Shown one piece after another: positions 8,006-15,822 of a DNA stretch of 20,927 nt. The position numbers and the translations under genes were made by a program. The DNA comes from Candidatus Heimdallarchaeota archaeon (GTDB lineage Archaea; Asgardarchaeota; Heimdallarchaeia; Heimdallarchaeales; Heimdallarchaeaceae), in contig JAEOTG010000236.1 of the NCBI GenBank assembly GCA_016839985.1, forward strand, positions 1-20,927. The letters are read 5' to 3'. Position 1 is the stretch's first letter. Each line of letters begins with the position of its first letter. The notes beneath the pieces are model-generated. The model was not told where the DNA came from and made no database searches. It saw nothing but the letters and a program-made list of their open reading frames with translations.

Positions 8006-8416
8006 ATGTCCATTGTAATCACAACTGAATTGAAAATAGATGCTAATAGATTCAAAGAAGTTGAAGAAGTTACTAGAGAAGTTTTAGCAGAACATGGTTT
8101 TGGTGTATTAACAGAGATTGATGCAAAAGCAACATTGAAAAAGAAAATGGATGCTGAAATTCGTCCATACAAAATTCTAGGTGCATGTAATCCTCCCTAT
8201 GCACATAAAGCAATTGTGCTAGTTCCTGAAATGGGAGCTCTTTTACCATGTAATGTAATTATTTATGAGAATGAAAATAACAATATCGTTGTTTCTGCAA
8301 TGAATCCAAAAGAAGCTATGAGTATAGTAAAAAGCAAAGAAGTAGGTATATTAGCAGATGAAGTTTATGGAATAATGGAGGATGTAATAAAAGAAATTGA
8401 AAAGAAATTTTCTTGA
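8006..8416 (+). CDS. DUF302 family protein
   Basis: 136-residue small soluble protein with the conserved DUF302 core: GFGVLTEIDAKATLKKKMD at 31-49, the YKILGACNPPYAHKA segment at 55-69, and the LLPCNVIIYE segment at 79-88 with its conserved Cys. The family folds as a small alpha/beta unit of unknown biochemical role. It is often found beside redox, thioredoxin-like or metal-related genes, and the two conserved Cys (C61, C82) suggest a link to thiol or metal chemistry, which is inference. A longer frame from 7922 exists, but its extra 28 residues overlap the isomerase gene, are not family-like, and contain the promoter, so the start at 8006 is preferred. It converges on the flavoprotein gene with a 20-nt gap. 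Confidence 0.88.
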   Translation: MSIVITTELKIDANRFKEVEEVTREVLAEHGFGVLTEIDAKATLKKKMDAEIRPYKILGACNPPYAHKAIVLVPEMGALLPCNVIIYENENNNIVVSAMNPKEAMSIVKSKEVGILADEVYGIMEDVIKEIEKKFS

Positions 8417-8436
8417 TTGTTTTTTCTACTCTATTT

Positions 8437-10098
8437 TTACTTCTTCTCAATTACATGCTTTGCAGCAATATACCCAAATGTCATTGTTGAACCTACAGCT
8501 GAACCTGGTCCCGGATATATATTACCCATAACGGAAGCCATACTATTTCCAGTAGCGTACAAACCTTCTATAATGCTTCCATTTTTCCTTAAAACTTGTG
8601 CATATTCATTAGTTACTAATCCACCCTTTGTACCCAAATCTCCAGGATAAAATTCAACTGCATAATATGGAGGTTTTTTTAGTGGAGCTAAATTTGGGTT
8701 TGGTTTAACCTTAGGGTCACCGTAGAAATTATCATAGGCATTATCACCTTTACCAAAATCTTGATCCTTTCCAGATAATGCAAACTCATTATATCTATCA
8801 ATGGTTTTTTCCAAGTTTTTTACATTTACACCAATATCTTTGGCTAGTTGAGCAATGGTTTCAGCTTTCTTCACATAACCAGCATCATAGTACTTTTGTG
8901 GAAATTTCATATAAGGAAACGTTAAACCGAACATATATTTTCCTCGAAATCTTTGATCAAATATGAAGTAGCAGGGGATATGAGGATTTTCTTCTGAATG
9001 TTTTTCATACATTTCGTGAACTACAACAACATAGCTAGCAGCTTCATTTGTGAAACGTTTTCCTTCTTTATTAACCATTATTCCACCAGGATAACCTCGT
9101 TCTCCTACATGAAAGAAAACAGGTTCTTCCGGTGGTAGTGATGAAGGACCCCACCAAGCATCATCCATCAAATCAACTGCTGCACCAACTTGAATTCCTG
9201 CCAAAATTGCATCTCCAGTATTTCCAGGTGATGCTGAAGACCATTCAATAGATATTGGATGTGGTTGATATTTTTTTCTCATTTCCAGATTGTGAGGAAA
9301 TCCTCCAGCAGCAAATAGTACTCCTTTCTTAGCTTCAACTTTAATTTCCTTACCTTCTTTCTCAGCAATTATACCTACAACTTTATTGGTCTCTAAAATC
9401 AGTTCTTTAAACGGAACTTGCAACCAAAGAGGAATATTCTGTTTCTTCATTGCAAAACGAAGTCTAGCAATTAAAGCTCGACCTAAAGCTAGATATTTAA
9501 TGCCAAATAACAAATTAAATATTGTTTTAATTCCAGTTTTGAGTGCAACGTATTTTCCTTTCCATGTTGAAGTTATCATACCTAAATCATGGTAATCTGA
9601 AATTGTGAAAGCAATACCTAATGGTGCTTCAATTGAAGGAGGTCGTAAAAATTGAAAATCATTTTTCAGTTTTCGACCATTAAATGGTTTTGGTTCTAAT
9701 CCTCTACCTTCTGCTATTCCTCCTGGTTCATCTGGGTGATAATCAGAATATCCTTGAACATATAGAAATTTCATACCTGCGTTATCTCTTAACCATTCAA
9801 CCATTTTTGGAGCTTCTTTTAGAAAAGCTTCTTGTTTTTCAACAGGAACTCTATCTCCTACTGTGCTAGCCATGTATTGCTTAGCCTTTTCATAAGAATC
9901 ATCTATACCTGCTTTCTCAAGAAGAAAATTATCCGGTATCCATAATCCTCCACCAGAAAGAGCTGTTGAACCACCATAATATTCGGTTTTTTCTATTACT
10001 AAAACATCCAATCCTGCTTGTTTTGCAACAAGGGAAGCTGTCATCCCTCCTCCACCTGATCCTACAATAACTAAATCATAAGAATAATCGAATTCCAT
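8437..10098 (-). CDS. 3-ketosteroid-delta1-dehydrogenase-like FAD flavoprotein
   Basis: 553-residue flavoprotein of the fumarate reductase/succinate dehydrogenase flavoprotein superfamily. The N-terminus holds the dinucleotide fold (VIVGSGGGG, about 11-18) with the ribose-binding E36, then the YYGGSTALSGGGLWIP segment, which is typical of 3-oxosteroid-1-dehydrogenases. The C-terminal FAD closure is also of this type: YPGDLGTKGG at 484-493, YATGNSMASVMG, and NIYPGPGSAVGSTMTFGYIA near 526-545. No signal peptide or heme motif is seen, so it is a cytosolic enzyme without a fused electron module. The substrate could be a steroid-like or other cyclic or unsaturated ketone or acid; superfamily similarity does not prove steroid use. 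ATG at 10098 is favoured over TTG at 10104 because a TATA box lies 25 nt upstream. It follows the acyl-CoA dehydrogenase gene on the same strand. Confidence 0.82.
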   Translation of the reverse strand: MEFDYSYDLVIVGSGGGGMTASLVAKQAGLDVLVIEKTEYYGGSTALSGGGLWIPDNFLLEKAGIDDSYEKAKQYMASTVGDRVPVEKQEAFLKEAPKMVEWLRDNAGMKFLYVQGYSDYHPDEPGGIAEGRGLEPKPFNGRKLKNDFQFLRPPSIEAPLGIAFTISDYHDLGMITSTWKGKYVALKTGIKTIFNLLFGIKYLALGRALIARLRFAMKKQNIPLWLQVPFKELILETNKVVGIIAEKEGKEIKVEAKKGVLFAAGGFPHNLEMRKKYQPHPISIEWSSASPGNTGDAILAGIQVGAAVDLMDDAWWGPSSLPPEEPVFFHVGERGYPGGIMVNKEGKRFTNEAASYVVVVHEMYEKHSEENPHIPCYFIFDQRFRGKYMFGLTFPYMKFPQKYYDAGYVKKAETIAQLAKDIGVNVKNLEKTIDRYNEFALSGKDQDFGKGDNAYDNFYGDPKVKPNPNLAPLKKPPYYAVEFYPGDLGTKGGLVTNEYAQVLRKNGSIIEGLYATGNSMASVMGNIYPGPGSAVGSTMTFGYIAAKHVIEKK

Positions 10099-10119
10099 AT
10101 ACAAAAATTAGAATCTATT

Positions 10120-10127
10120 ATTATAAA
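10120..10127 (-). promoter_or_regulatory. TATA box of the FAD flavoprotein gene
   Basis: On the minus strand TTTATAAT is centred about 25 nt before the ATG at 10098, giving a predicted leaderless mRNA. It shows that the flavoprotein gene can be transcribed apart from the acyl-CoA dehydrogenase gene 65 nt upstream. Confidence 0.6.
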
Positions 10128-10163
10128 GATTTAGTAGAAAAAATAGGAAGGGAGAAAAAGAAA

Positions 10164-11408
10164 TCAGAACTTATCTGTATCTTCTTTTGCCCATTCTTCA
10201 GGATTATAAGCAGGAGGCATGCATCGTAGTGGTTTATCTTCATAAAAACCAAGTTCATAACGAGCTTGTATAATCTTTTGTATTTCATTACTACCTTCAT
10301 AGATTGTAGCTCCTCGTACATTTCGATAATATCTAGCTACAGGGTAGTCATCACTAAAACCATAAGCTCCATGAATTTGAATAGCTCTGTCTGCACATCT
10401 TACTGCTGCATTAGTTGCATACCATTTTGCCAAAGCTGTTTCACGTGTATTTATTTTTCCTTGATTCTTTGTCCAACCGGCTTTCCAAGTTATAAGCTCA
10501 GCAGCTTCTATGTCAGAAACACATTCAGCTATCATACCTTGAATGAATTGATGATGACTTATTTTTTTACCAAAAGTTTCTCTTTCATTTGCATATTCAA
10601 CTGCAGCTTCTAAAGATGCTTTAGCTCCACCAACAGCTCCACCTGCTACAGTATACCTTCCCCAATCAAGTGCTGCCATAGCAACTTTGAATCCTTCATC
10701 AGGTAAACCAAGTAAATTCTCTTTAGGTACAGGGGTATTATCTAGATGAATCCATCCAGTTTCTCCAGCTTTTATTCCCATCTTATGTTCAAGATTACCT
10801 GTAGTAATTCCACCAAAATCTCGCTCAACTATGAATGCTCTCATTCCTTTGTGACGAACATCCACTTCATAAGCAAAAATCAGGAATAAATCTGAGGATT
10901 CTGTATAACTAATCCACATCTTTTCTCCATTGATGATCCATTCATCACCTTCAAGCTTGCAAGTAGCCTTTAATCCAGCTGGGTCACTTCCAGCTGCTGG
11001 TTCTGTTAACCCATAAGTACTCATTACTTCTCCAGTTGCGAGTGGGGGAAGATATTTGTTCTTCTGTTCTGGAGTTCCCCATTGAAAAATAGTCAATGAT
11101 GTCAAACCATTGTGCACTGATAATATAACTCTAAAAGCTGTGTCAATTCTTTCTAATTCCTCGCAAGCAATTGCAAGAGAAATGTAATCTAGTCCTCCAC
11201 CACCATATTTAACAGGAATACTAATTCCAAGTAAACCTTGTTCTGCCATTTTCTTAAGTATAGGTTTATGGAATTGATGAGCTTGATCCCAATCTTTTAC
11301 ATATGGAGCAATTTCTGCTTCTGCAAATTCCCTTACACTTTGTTTTACCATTTTATGTGTATCTGATAGCTCAAAATGTGGGCCTATTTCTTTAAATTGT
11401 TTATACAT
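10164..11408 (-). CDS. Acyl-CoA dehydrogenase (glutaryl-CoA dehydrogenase-like)
   Basis: 414-residue acyl-CoA dehydrogenase with all three domains: the N-terminal helical part (about 15-125), the beta domain with YGLTEPAAGSD (132-142) and WIINGEKMWIS (157-167) FAD/substrate signatures, and the C-terminal helical domain. The catalytic base is E371 in IYEGSNEIQ, the position used by short-chain and glutaryl-CoA enzymes. The overall pattern (DTAFRVILSVHNGL, AAVRCADRAIQIHGAYGF) resembles the glutaryl/isobutyryl-CoA branch. It oxidises acyl-CoA esters and passes electrons to an electron-transfer flavoprotein; no ETF gene is in the window. It starts at ATG 11408 behind a GGTGA motif, with a CTTTAAAG TATA-like site near 11455-11463. 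The next gene downstream is another flavin dehydrogenase. Confidence 0.92.
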   Translation of the reverse strand: MYKQFKEIGPHFELSDTHKMVKQSVREFAEAEIAPYVKDWDQAHQFHKPILKKMAEQGLLGISIPVKYGGGGLDYISLAIACEELERIDTAFRVILSVHNGLTSLTIFQWGTPEQKNKYLPPLATGEVMSTYGLTEPAAGSDPAGLKATCKLEGDEWIINGEKMWISYTESSDLFLIFAYEVDVRHKGMRAFIVERDFGGITTGNLEHKMGIKAGETGWIHLDNTPVPKENLLGLPDEGFKVAMAALDWGRYTVAGGAVGGAKASLEAAVEYANERETFGKKISHHQFIQGMIAECVSDIEAAELITWKAGWTKNQGKINTRETALAKWYATNAAVRCADRAIQIHGAYGFSDDYPVARYYRNVRGATIYEGSNEIQKIIQARYELGFYEDKPLRCMPPAYNPEEWAKEDTDKF

Positions 11409-11516
11409 TAATATTTCACCAAAGTATAGTTAACTCTCTTTGTTTAGAAGTTACTTTAAAGATTTCTCCACAACTATGTACTTTCTTGGATTATAAAACT
11501 CGTAAGATTTTATAAA

Positions 11517-11915
11517 TTACTCAAATATTTTTTCAATCAGTTTTATGAACAATTCTTTGGAATATTCAAAATCGCTTGATTTGACTAGGTTCCATTTACC
11601 TGATTTTATTGATTCTATGGCACCAACTTCAACTAAGGTGTTTATATGATGAGATACTGTAGACTGTGATAAATTCAGAAGATGTTCAATCTCACAAGCA
11701 CAGCGAACACCATTAATAATAAGCCATAGGATCAGAAGTCTATTTTTGTTTCCTAAAGCTTTGTAAAGTTTTAGAAGGTTAATTAATTGTTTTTCTTTTT
11801 TCATTTGAGGAATTATTCTTTCTATTTCCTTAAGTTCAGATATCCTCTGCTTTGCTGTTTCTTCTACAACACCTTGTTCAAAAAGTTGTTTTAATTTGTG
11901 TTCTAGTTCTGACAT
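11517..11915 (-). CDS. arsR: ArsR-family metalloid-responsive repressor
   Basis: 132-residue winged-helix regulator. The HTH core is clear: LYKALGNKNRLLILWLIING, then RCACEIEHLLNLSQSTVSHH (recognition helix), then the NTLVEVGAIESIKSGKWNLV wing. C72 and C74 match the first two cysteines of the ELCVCDLC arsenic-sensing motif of E. coli ArsR; the third Cys position is Glu. This suggests a thiol sensor for As(III) or a similar metalloid. A coiled-coil-like N-terminal 45 residues precede the HTH and may serve dimerisation. ATG 11915 is chosen because a 63-residue extension to 12104 would cover the divergent promoter and start inside the permease gene. Divergent from the permease gene, which it likely represses together with itself. 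Confidence 0.88.
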   Translation of the reverse strand: MSELEHKLKQLFEQGVVEETAKQRISELKEIERIIPQMKKEKQLINLLKLYKALGNKNRLLILWLIINGVRCACEIEHLLNLSQSTVSHHINTLVEVGAIESIKSGKWNLVKSSDFEYSKELFIKLIEKIFE

Positions 11916-11937
11916 GATACACTTAGTAAATGATAAC

Positions 11938-11971
11938 ATGATGAGATAAAATTTTCTATTAAATTCATCAT
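11938..11971. promoter_or_regulatory. Candidate ArsR operator in the divergent ars promoter
   Basis: A perfect 7-bp inverted repeat, ATGATGA (11938-11944) and TCATCAT (11965-11971), lies between the divergent arsR and permease start codons. It brackets the likely minus-strand TATA (AAAATTTTATC near 11945-11956) of arsR and lies just before the plus-strand TATA of the permease gene. A dimeric ArsR bound here could close both promoters. The 20-bp spacer is longer than in many ArsR sites, so this is tentative. Confidence 0.4.
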
Positions 11972-11985
11972 AATGTAACATTAAA

Positions 11986-11994
11986 TTTATATAT
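11986..11994 (+). promoter_or_regulatory. TATA box of the ArsP-type permease gene
   Basis: TTTATATAT is centred 24 nt before the GTG at 12014 and is preceded by an A-rich BRE-like stretch. It predicts a leaderless transcript and supports the GTG start; a nearby ATG at 12009 is out of frame and closes after 13 codons. Confidence 0.6.
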
Positions 11995-12013
11995 CGGGTT
12001 TTTTCGATATGAA

Positions 12014-13384
12014 GTGGAAGTGTATGTTTTGGTTCACTGGTTCTGGCTAAAGCTTGCAGAGGTTCTTTTAGGTGGAGTTTATTCTTTAGCAGACTATTTG
12101 TCATTACATGTTCTTTTGTGTTTAATTCCAGCTTTTTTCATAGCTGGAGCAATGATTGTTTTTATTCCTCAAGATTTAATTATGAAATACATCGGAAAGG
12201 AGTCAAAAAGAATTATTGCTTATCCTGTAGCTGCAATTGCAGGTTTATTACTAGCAGTTTGTTCCTGTACAGTTTTACCTCTTTTTGCAGGTATCAAAAA
12301 AAAAGGAGCAGGTTTGGGACCAGCAATAACATTTCTTTTTTCAGCTCCAGCTGTCAATATTCTCGCATTGACTTATACAGGTGCTCTAATTGGGATGGAT
12401 ATTGCTATTGCCAGAGCAATACTTGCACTTGTTTTTGCAATTCTTATAGGTTATTTAATGGAAATTATTTTCAAGGAAAGACCAAAAAGAAATAAAGATA
12501 GAGATATTGAGACAGAAAAAGAAGAAGGAAAAACTGAAATTACTACTCACGAAAAAACAGATTCATACACTTTGAATAATATTGCTAAAATTTCATTAGG
12601 ATCATCAATTATTATCATAGGAGTTCTAATAGCATTCATGAACAGAGATATTTTGATAGGTTGGGGTATTTCGAATCCTGCAATGATTCAAACAATAATC
12701 TGGGGAGTGGGAGTGATATTACTTATTGCTTGTTTATTTGTTATAAAAAATGTAAGAATGAATATCTTCTTGGTTTTACTCTATATCTTGTTTACTGGAA
12801 CTTCACAAATAACTTATTTTGTTTCAGAAAGTACAACTGAAACACTATCTTGGATGGATCCTATAGTTCTTGCAAATATGGGTGTAAAAGCAGCATTAAC
12901 TTTAGTTGTGACAATAATTGCTATAGTATATTCCTTGAAAAAGACAGACAAAGTAGAGCGTAAAGAATGGATGGTAGAAACATGGGATTTTGTGAAGAAG
13001 ATATTCCCCTACGTAATTATAGGAGTTTTTATTGCTGGAATGCTTCAGGTCCTAATTCCACCAGAATTCATTCAAAATTTAGTTGGAGAAAATACAGTTG
13101 TTGCCAATTCAATAGGAGTTGCTTTTGGTGTAATAGCTTATTTTCCAACCTTAATGGAAGTTCCAATAGCCAAAATGTTTCTTAATTTAGGGATGTCACG
13201 AGGAGTCTTACTAGCTTATTTGTTAGCTGACCCTGAACTTTCTATTCAAAGTATTTTAGTTACTCGTAAATTTTTAGGAGACAAGAAGAATTTAGTTTAT
13301 GTATTATTAGTTGCAGTGTTTACAATAATTGCAGGATTATTATTCGGATTAATAGTTTCAAAAGAACCAATAAAATTCATATGA
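12014..13384 (+). CDS. arsP: ArsP/DUF318-type permease (organoarsenical or metal efflux)
   Basis: 456-residue polytopic membrane protein of the predicted-permease family that includes ArsP. Two homologous halves are visible: the first carries the AVCSCTVLPLFAGIKKKGAG motif (81-100, with C83 and C85) and the TFLFSAPAVN signature (106-115); the second has FPYVIIGVFIAGMLQVLIP (331-349) and the YFPTLMEVP motif (376-384). A charged cytosolic linker (about 154-185) joins them. ArsP itself exports trivalent organoarsenicals; other relatives move Cu or Zn, so the cargo is open, but a neighbouring ArsR and Acr3 favour arsenic. The GTG start is supported by TATA spacing. The thioredoxin-like gene follows after 15 nt, so both form one operon. 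Confidence 0.85.
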   Translation: MEVYVLVHWFWLKLAEVLLGGVYSLADYLSLHVLLCLIPAFFIAGAMIVFIPQDLIMKYIGKESKRIIAYPVAAIAGLLLAVCSCTVLPLFAGIKKKGAGLGPAITFLFSAPAVNILALTYTGALIGMDIAIARAILALVFAILIGYLMEIIFKERPKRNKDRDIETEKEEGKTEITTHEKTDSYTLNNIAKISLGSSIIIIGVLIAFMNRDILIGWGISNPAMIQTIIWGVGVILLIACLFVIKNVRMNIFLVLLYILFTGTSQITYFVSESTTETLSWMDPIVLANMGVKAALTLVVTIIAIVYSLKKTDKVERKEWMVETWDFVKKIFPYVIIGVFIAGMLQVLIPPEFIQNLVGENTVVANSIGVAFGVIAYFPTLMEVPIAKMFLNLGMSRGVLLAYLLADPELSIQSILVTRKFLGDKKNLVYVLLVAVFTIIAGLLFGLIVSKEPIKFI

Positions 13385-13399
13385 AAAAGAGGTGTAAAA

Positions 13400-13645
13400 A
13401 TGACAGAGAAAAAAAAGATTCAAGTTGTTGGTGCAGGATGCAAGAAATGTAAGAAGTTACTTGAAAATACAGAAGAAGCTGTAAAACAATCAAACAAAAC
13501 GGATGAATACGAAGTAGAATATGTTACAGAAGTAGAAAAGTTTGCAGATCTTGATGTTTTTATGACACCAGCACTTCGAGTAAATGGGAAAGTAGTAAGT
13601 GAAGGAAAACTACTTAGCGTGGAAAGGATCAAAGAATTTATTTAA
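13400..13645 (+). CDS. Small thioredoxin-like CxxC protein (redox-active disulfide protein 2 type)
   Basis: 81-residue thioredoxin-fold protein. C14 and C17 form the active CxxC (GAGCKKC), and TPALRVNG supplies the conserved cis-proline loop. Length and pattern match the small redox-active disulfide protein 2 family, which commonly sits beside ArsP/DUF318 permeases. It may reduce or hand over metalloid-thiol complexes to the permease, or keep its CSC motif reduced; this is inference. Translation is from its own ribosome site, GAGGTG at 13389-13394, five bases before the ATG, as expected for an internal operon gene. The last residues of the permease and this gene are separated by 15 nt. Confidence 0.88.
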   Translation: MTEKKKIQVVGAGCKKCKKLLENTEEAVKQSNKTDEYEVEYVTEVEKFADLDVFMTPALRVNGKVVSEGKLLSVERIKEFI

Positions 13646-13764
13646 ATCAATTCCTTCACAGTTCACTTCTCTTCCCATTTTCAGAGCTATATCAATTAGT
13701 ATCTAATAAAGTACTAATTGAGTATTAAGATAATAACCCATTATTTAGATACAATTCTTATAAA

Positions 13765-14835
13765 TTACTCACTATCAACTTTAGTAGTAGTTGTTGGTTG
13801 AGTCATTTTTTCTAAAGATATGACCTCATCTTTAAACATCTTATTCTTTAACCACTTTGCTAGATAAACTAATCCAAGTAAAATTGGTACTTCTACCAGA
13901 GGTCCTACCGTTGTTGCTAAAGCTTGTTTAGAAGATATTCCAAAAACACTTACTGCAACAGCTATAGCTAGTTCAAAATTGTTGCTTGATCCTGTAAAAG
14001 CAATTGTTATAGTATCTTTATACTTGAATTTCAACAACCATGAAGAGATAAAACTTAATGCAAACATAACAATGAAAAATAGTGTCAATGGTATTGCAAT
14101 CAATAAAATATCCAATGGTTGTGCAATTATTTTTTCACCTTGCATTGCAAACATTATTACAATTGTAAATAACAAACCCAGTAATGCTGTGGGACCTAAT
14201 TTCTTAATGAATTTTTGGTCATACCATTCATATCCTTTTACTCTAGTTAGAATAATCCTTGTAAGAAATCCTGCAGCTAGTGGAATGCCTAGATAAAATA
14301 GAACATTTTTTGCTACATCCCACATAGTTATATTTATTGAGGAACTTATGAGGAAGTAAGCATAAATTGAATAAAAGAAAATCTGAAAAATAGAATTTAT
14401 AGCTACTAATATAGCAGCTTTTTCATTATCACCCCCAGCTAGGAGATTCCAAATTAAAACCATGGCTATACATGGTGCAATACCTACAAGGATTAAGCCT
14501 ATTTGATATTCTGGATAGTTATGTAACAATAATTTTGCCAATCCAAACATGAAGAAAGGCGCAATTACCCAGTTAATAAAGAGTGTAAATGAGAATACTT
14601 TCCAGTCTTTAGTCACTTCTCCTAATTTTTCGTATTTTACCTTCGCTAAAACTGGGTACATCATCCACAGCAAACCTAATGCTATAGGTAATGATACTGT
14701 ATCTATTCTAATCTGATCAAGCCAAACAGAAAAATTTGGTGCAAAATATCCCAAAAAAATTCCAAAACCCATAGATAAGCCTATCCAAACTGGGAGATAT
14801 TTATCTAACAAGGATAATTTGACTTTTTCACTCAT
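13765..14835 (-). CDS. acr3: Acr3-type arsenite efflux transporter
   Basis: 356-residue membrane protein with about ten TM segments of the Acr3/bile acid:sodium symporter superfamily. Known Acr3 marks are present: the GIAPCIAMVLIWNLLAGGD segment (118-136) with the conserved Cys at 122, FTGSSNNFELAIAVAVSVFG (280-299), and the ATTVGPLVEVPILLGLVYLA segment with the conserved Glu at 315. It exports As(OH)3/antimonite driven by proton motive force, giving arsenite resistance. ATG 14835 is preferred over TTG 14838; an AATTTAAG tract about 26 nt upstream would give a leaderless mRNA. It converges on the thioredoxin-like gene and completes the arsenic island, although its promoter is separate from the arsR operator. 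Confidence 0.92.
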   Translation of the reverse strand: MSEKVKLSLLDKYLPVWIGLSMGFGIFLGYFAPNFSVWLDQIRIDTVSLPIALGLLWMMYPVLAKVKYEKLGEVTKDWKVFSFTLFINWVIAPFFMFGLAKLLLHNYPEYQIGLILVGIAPCIAMVLIWNLLAGGDNEKAAILVAINSIFQIFFYSIYAYFLISSSINITMWDVAKNVLFYLGIPLAAGFLTRIILTRVKGYEWYDQKFIKKLGPTALLGLLFTIVIMFAMQGEKIIAQPLDILLIAIPLTLFFIVMFALSFISSWLLKFKYKDTITIAFTGSSNNFELAIAVAVSVFGISSKQALATTVGPLVEVPILLGLVYLAKWLKNKMFKDEVISLEKMTQPTTTTKVDSE

Positions 14836-14838
14836 CAA

Positions 14839-15079
14839 GAGAACACTATACTTAATTTCTTAAATTTGTTGGTGAAAAACGTGTTGCTAAAAGAAGATTA
14901 TATGTGTATTAAGAGAGAAGGTGTCCCTCTAAATAATTCTCTTACATTTTTTACATTTCTTTTTGTTAATTGATACTTTGAAAAGAATTTTATTTCCTTT
15001 TAACTAATGTAAAATCAGAACATTCTTTAAGTGTTCAGTTTGGATAAGTGTGTTATTGTAGAATAGAATAGACGGACAG
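14839..15079. other. 241-nt intergenic region between acr3 and the GTPase gene
   Basis: No gene is seen. The left part holds the acr3 promoter. The right part holds a GAACA/TGTTC inverted repeat (15018-15022 and 15032-15036) and a weak TATA-like TTATTGTAG centred about 25 nt before the GTPase ATG. A 10-mer, AAGGTGTCCC (14918-14927), recurs at 15846-15855 on the other side of the GTPase gene. Confidence 0.4.
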
Positions 15080-15781
15080 ATGCAAATGACTACCGAAATG
15101 AAGAATTACGCAACTGGTAGCATAATACCTTTAGGTGACGGACTTACTGGTAAATCTGTTTTGTCTAGATTATTAATCAATCCTCATATTACTTCAGTTG
15201 AACATAGTGATGTTTTACTCAAAACTAAAAAATCCTATAATATAGAAATGGAATTTTTGACAGATAAAATTCTAGTAGGAGACAAAGTAGTAACTTCTAC
15301 TCCCCAAATTTATATTTTCCCTGGTCAAAGACAAAAAGACAATCCTCATGTTACAACTTTTGAAGAAATACTAGATATTTTTGATTGTTTTCCAGCTATG
15401 ATAAAAGTGTCTGTTCTTTTACTTATCTTTGATGTAACAAATCATAGAACACTAGAATCCTTAGAGATGTGGTTAAAATTTGCTTATGTCAAAGAGTGGA
15501 TATATGAAAAAACATTGATTATTCTTATTCCTAATAAAATCGATTTACTTCAACCTGATGAGAAGGTAATAACTAGTGCAATGGAATACATCAAAAGTTT
15601 TGTCAAAGAACATGAACTTCCAGTTTCTGAAGAAAGAATATTATCAATTGAAACCTCTTGTTTAACCATGGATGGAATACATGAGTTAAGAGAAACAATT
15701 ACTAGATGGGTTGCAGAATATGGTATTGTGGGAGTAGGTATTAAAGAAATTGAAGAAATTACTGGAGAAGAAATCGAATAA
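15080..15781 (+). CDS. Small Ras-like GTPase with MglA-like PGQ G3 motif
   Basis: 233-residue single-domain P-loop GTPase. G1 is GDGLTGKS (19-26); G3 reads IFPGQRQ (79-85), where the usual Asp of DxxGQ is lost and Pro precedes Gly-Gln, as in MglA-type GTPases; G4 is NKID (152-155); G5 is ETSCL (191-195). LLLIFDVTNHRTLESLEMWL (113-132) corresponds to the strand/helix after switch II of Ras-family proteins. A G2 Thr is not obvious. It is longer than Ras (about 190) with an acidic tail (IKEIEEITGEEIE) and has no lipidation motif or TM. Asgard archaea carry many such GTPases, and their roles are unknown. It stands alone between arsenic genes and two secreted proteins. ATG 15080 or ATG 15086 could be used. 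Confidence 0.85.
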   Translation: MQMTTEMKNYATGSIIPLGDGLTGKSVLSRLLINPHITSVEHSDVLLKTKKSYNIEMEFLTDKILVGDKVVTSTPQIYIFPGQRQKDNPHVTTFEEILDIFDCFPAMIKVSVLLLIFDVTNHRTLESLEMWLKFAYVKEWIYEKTLIILIPNKIDLLQPDEKVITSAMEYIKSFVKEHELPVSEERILSIETSCLTMDGIHELRETITRWVAEYGIVGVGIKEIEEITGEEIE

Positions 15782-15795
15782 TTGTAATTTTTCTC

Positions 15796-15822
15796 CAGTG
15801 GAAGTGTTATTATTTTCCACTG
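15796..15822 (+). terminator. Hairpin after the GTPase gene
   Basis: CAGTGGAA (15796-15803) and TTCCACTG (15815-15822) form a perfect 8-bp stem with an 11-nt loop, 15 nt after the stop codon. A short T-run (15838-15842) follows after 15 nt. It may protect the mRNA 3' end or aid termination; hairpins are not needed for termination in archaea, so the role is uncertain. Confidence 0.4.

Noticed and set aside
12009..12050. ATG-started short frame (MKWKCMFWFTGSG) before the permease
   Set aside because: Thirteen codons, out of frame with the permease, lying over its leaderless GTG start; no evidence of a leader peptide function.
11916..12104. 63-residue N-terminal extension of ArsR
   Set aside because: It would start within the divergent permease gene and cover both promoters; the internal ATG gives a normal ArsR length.
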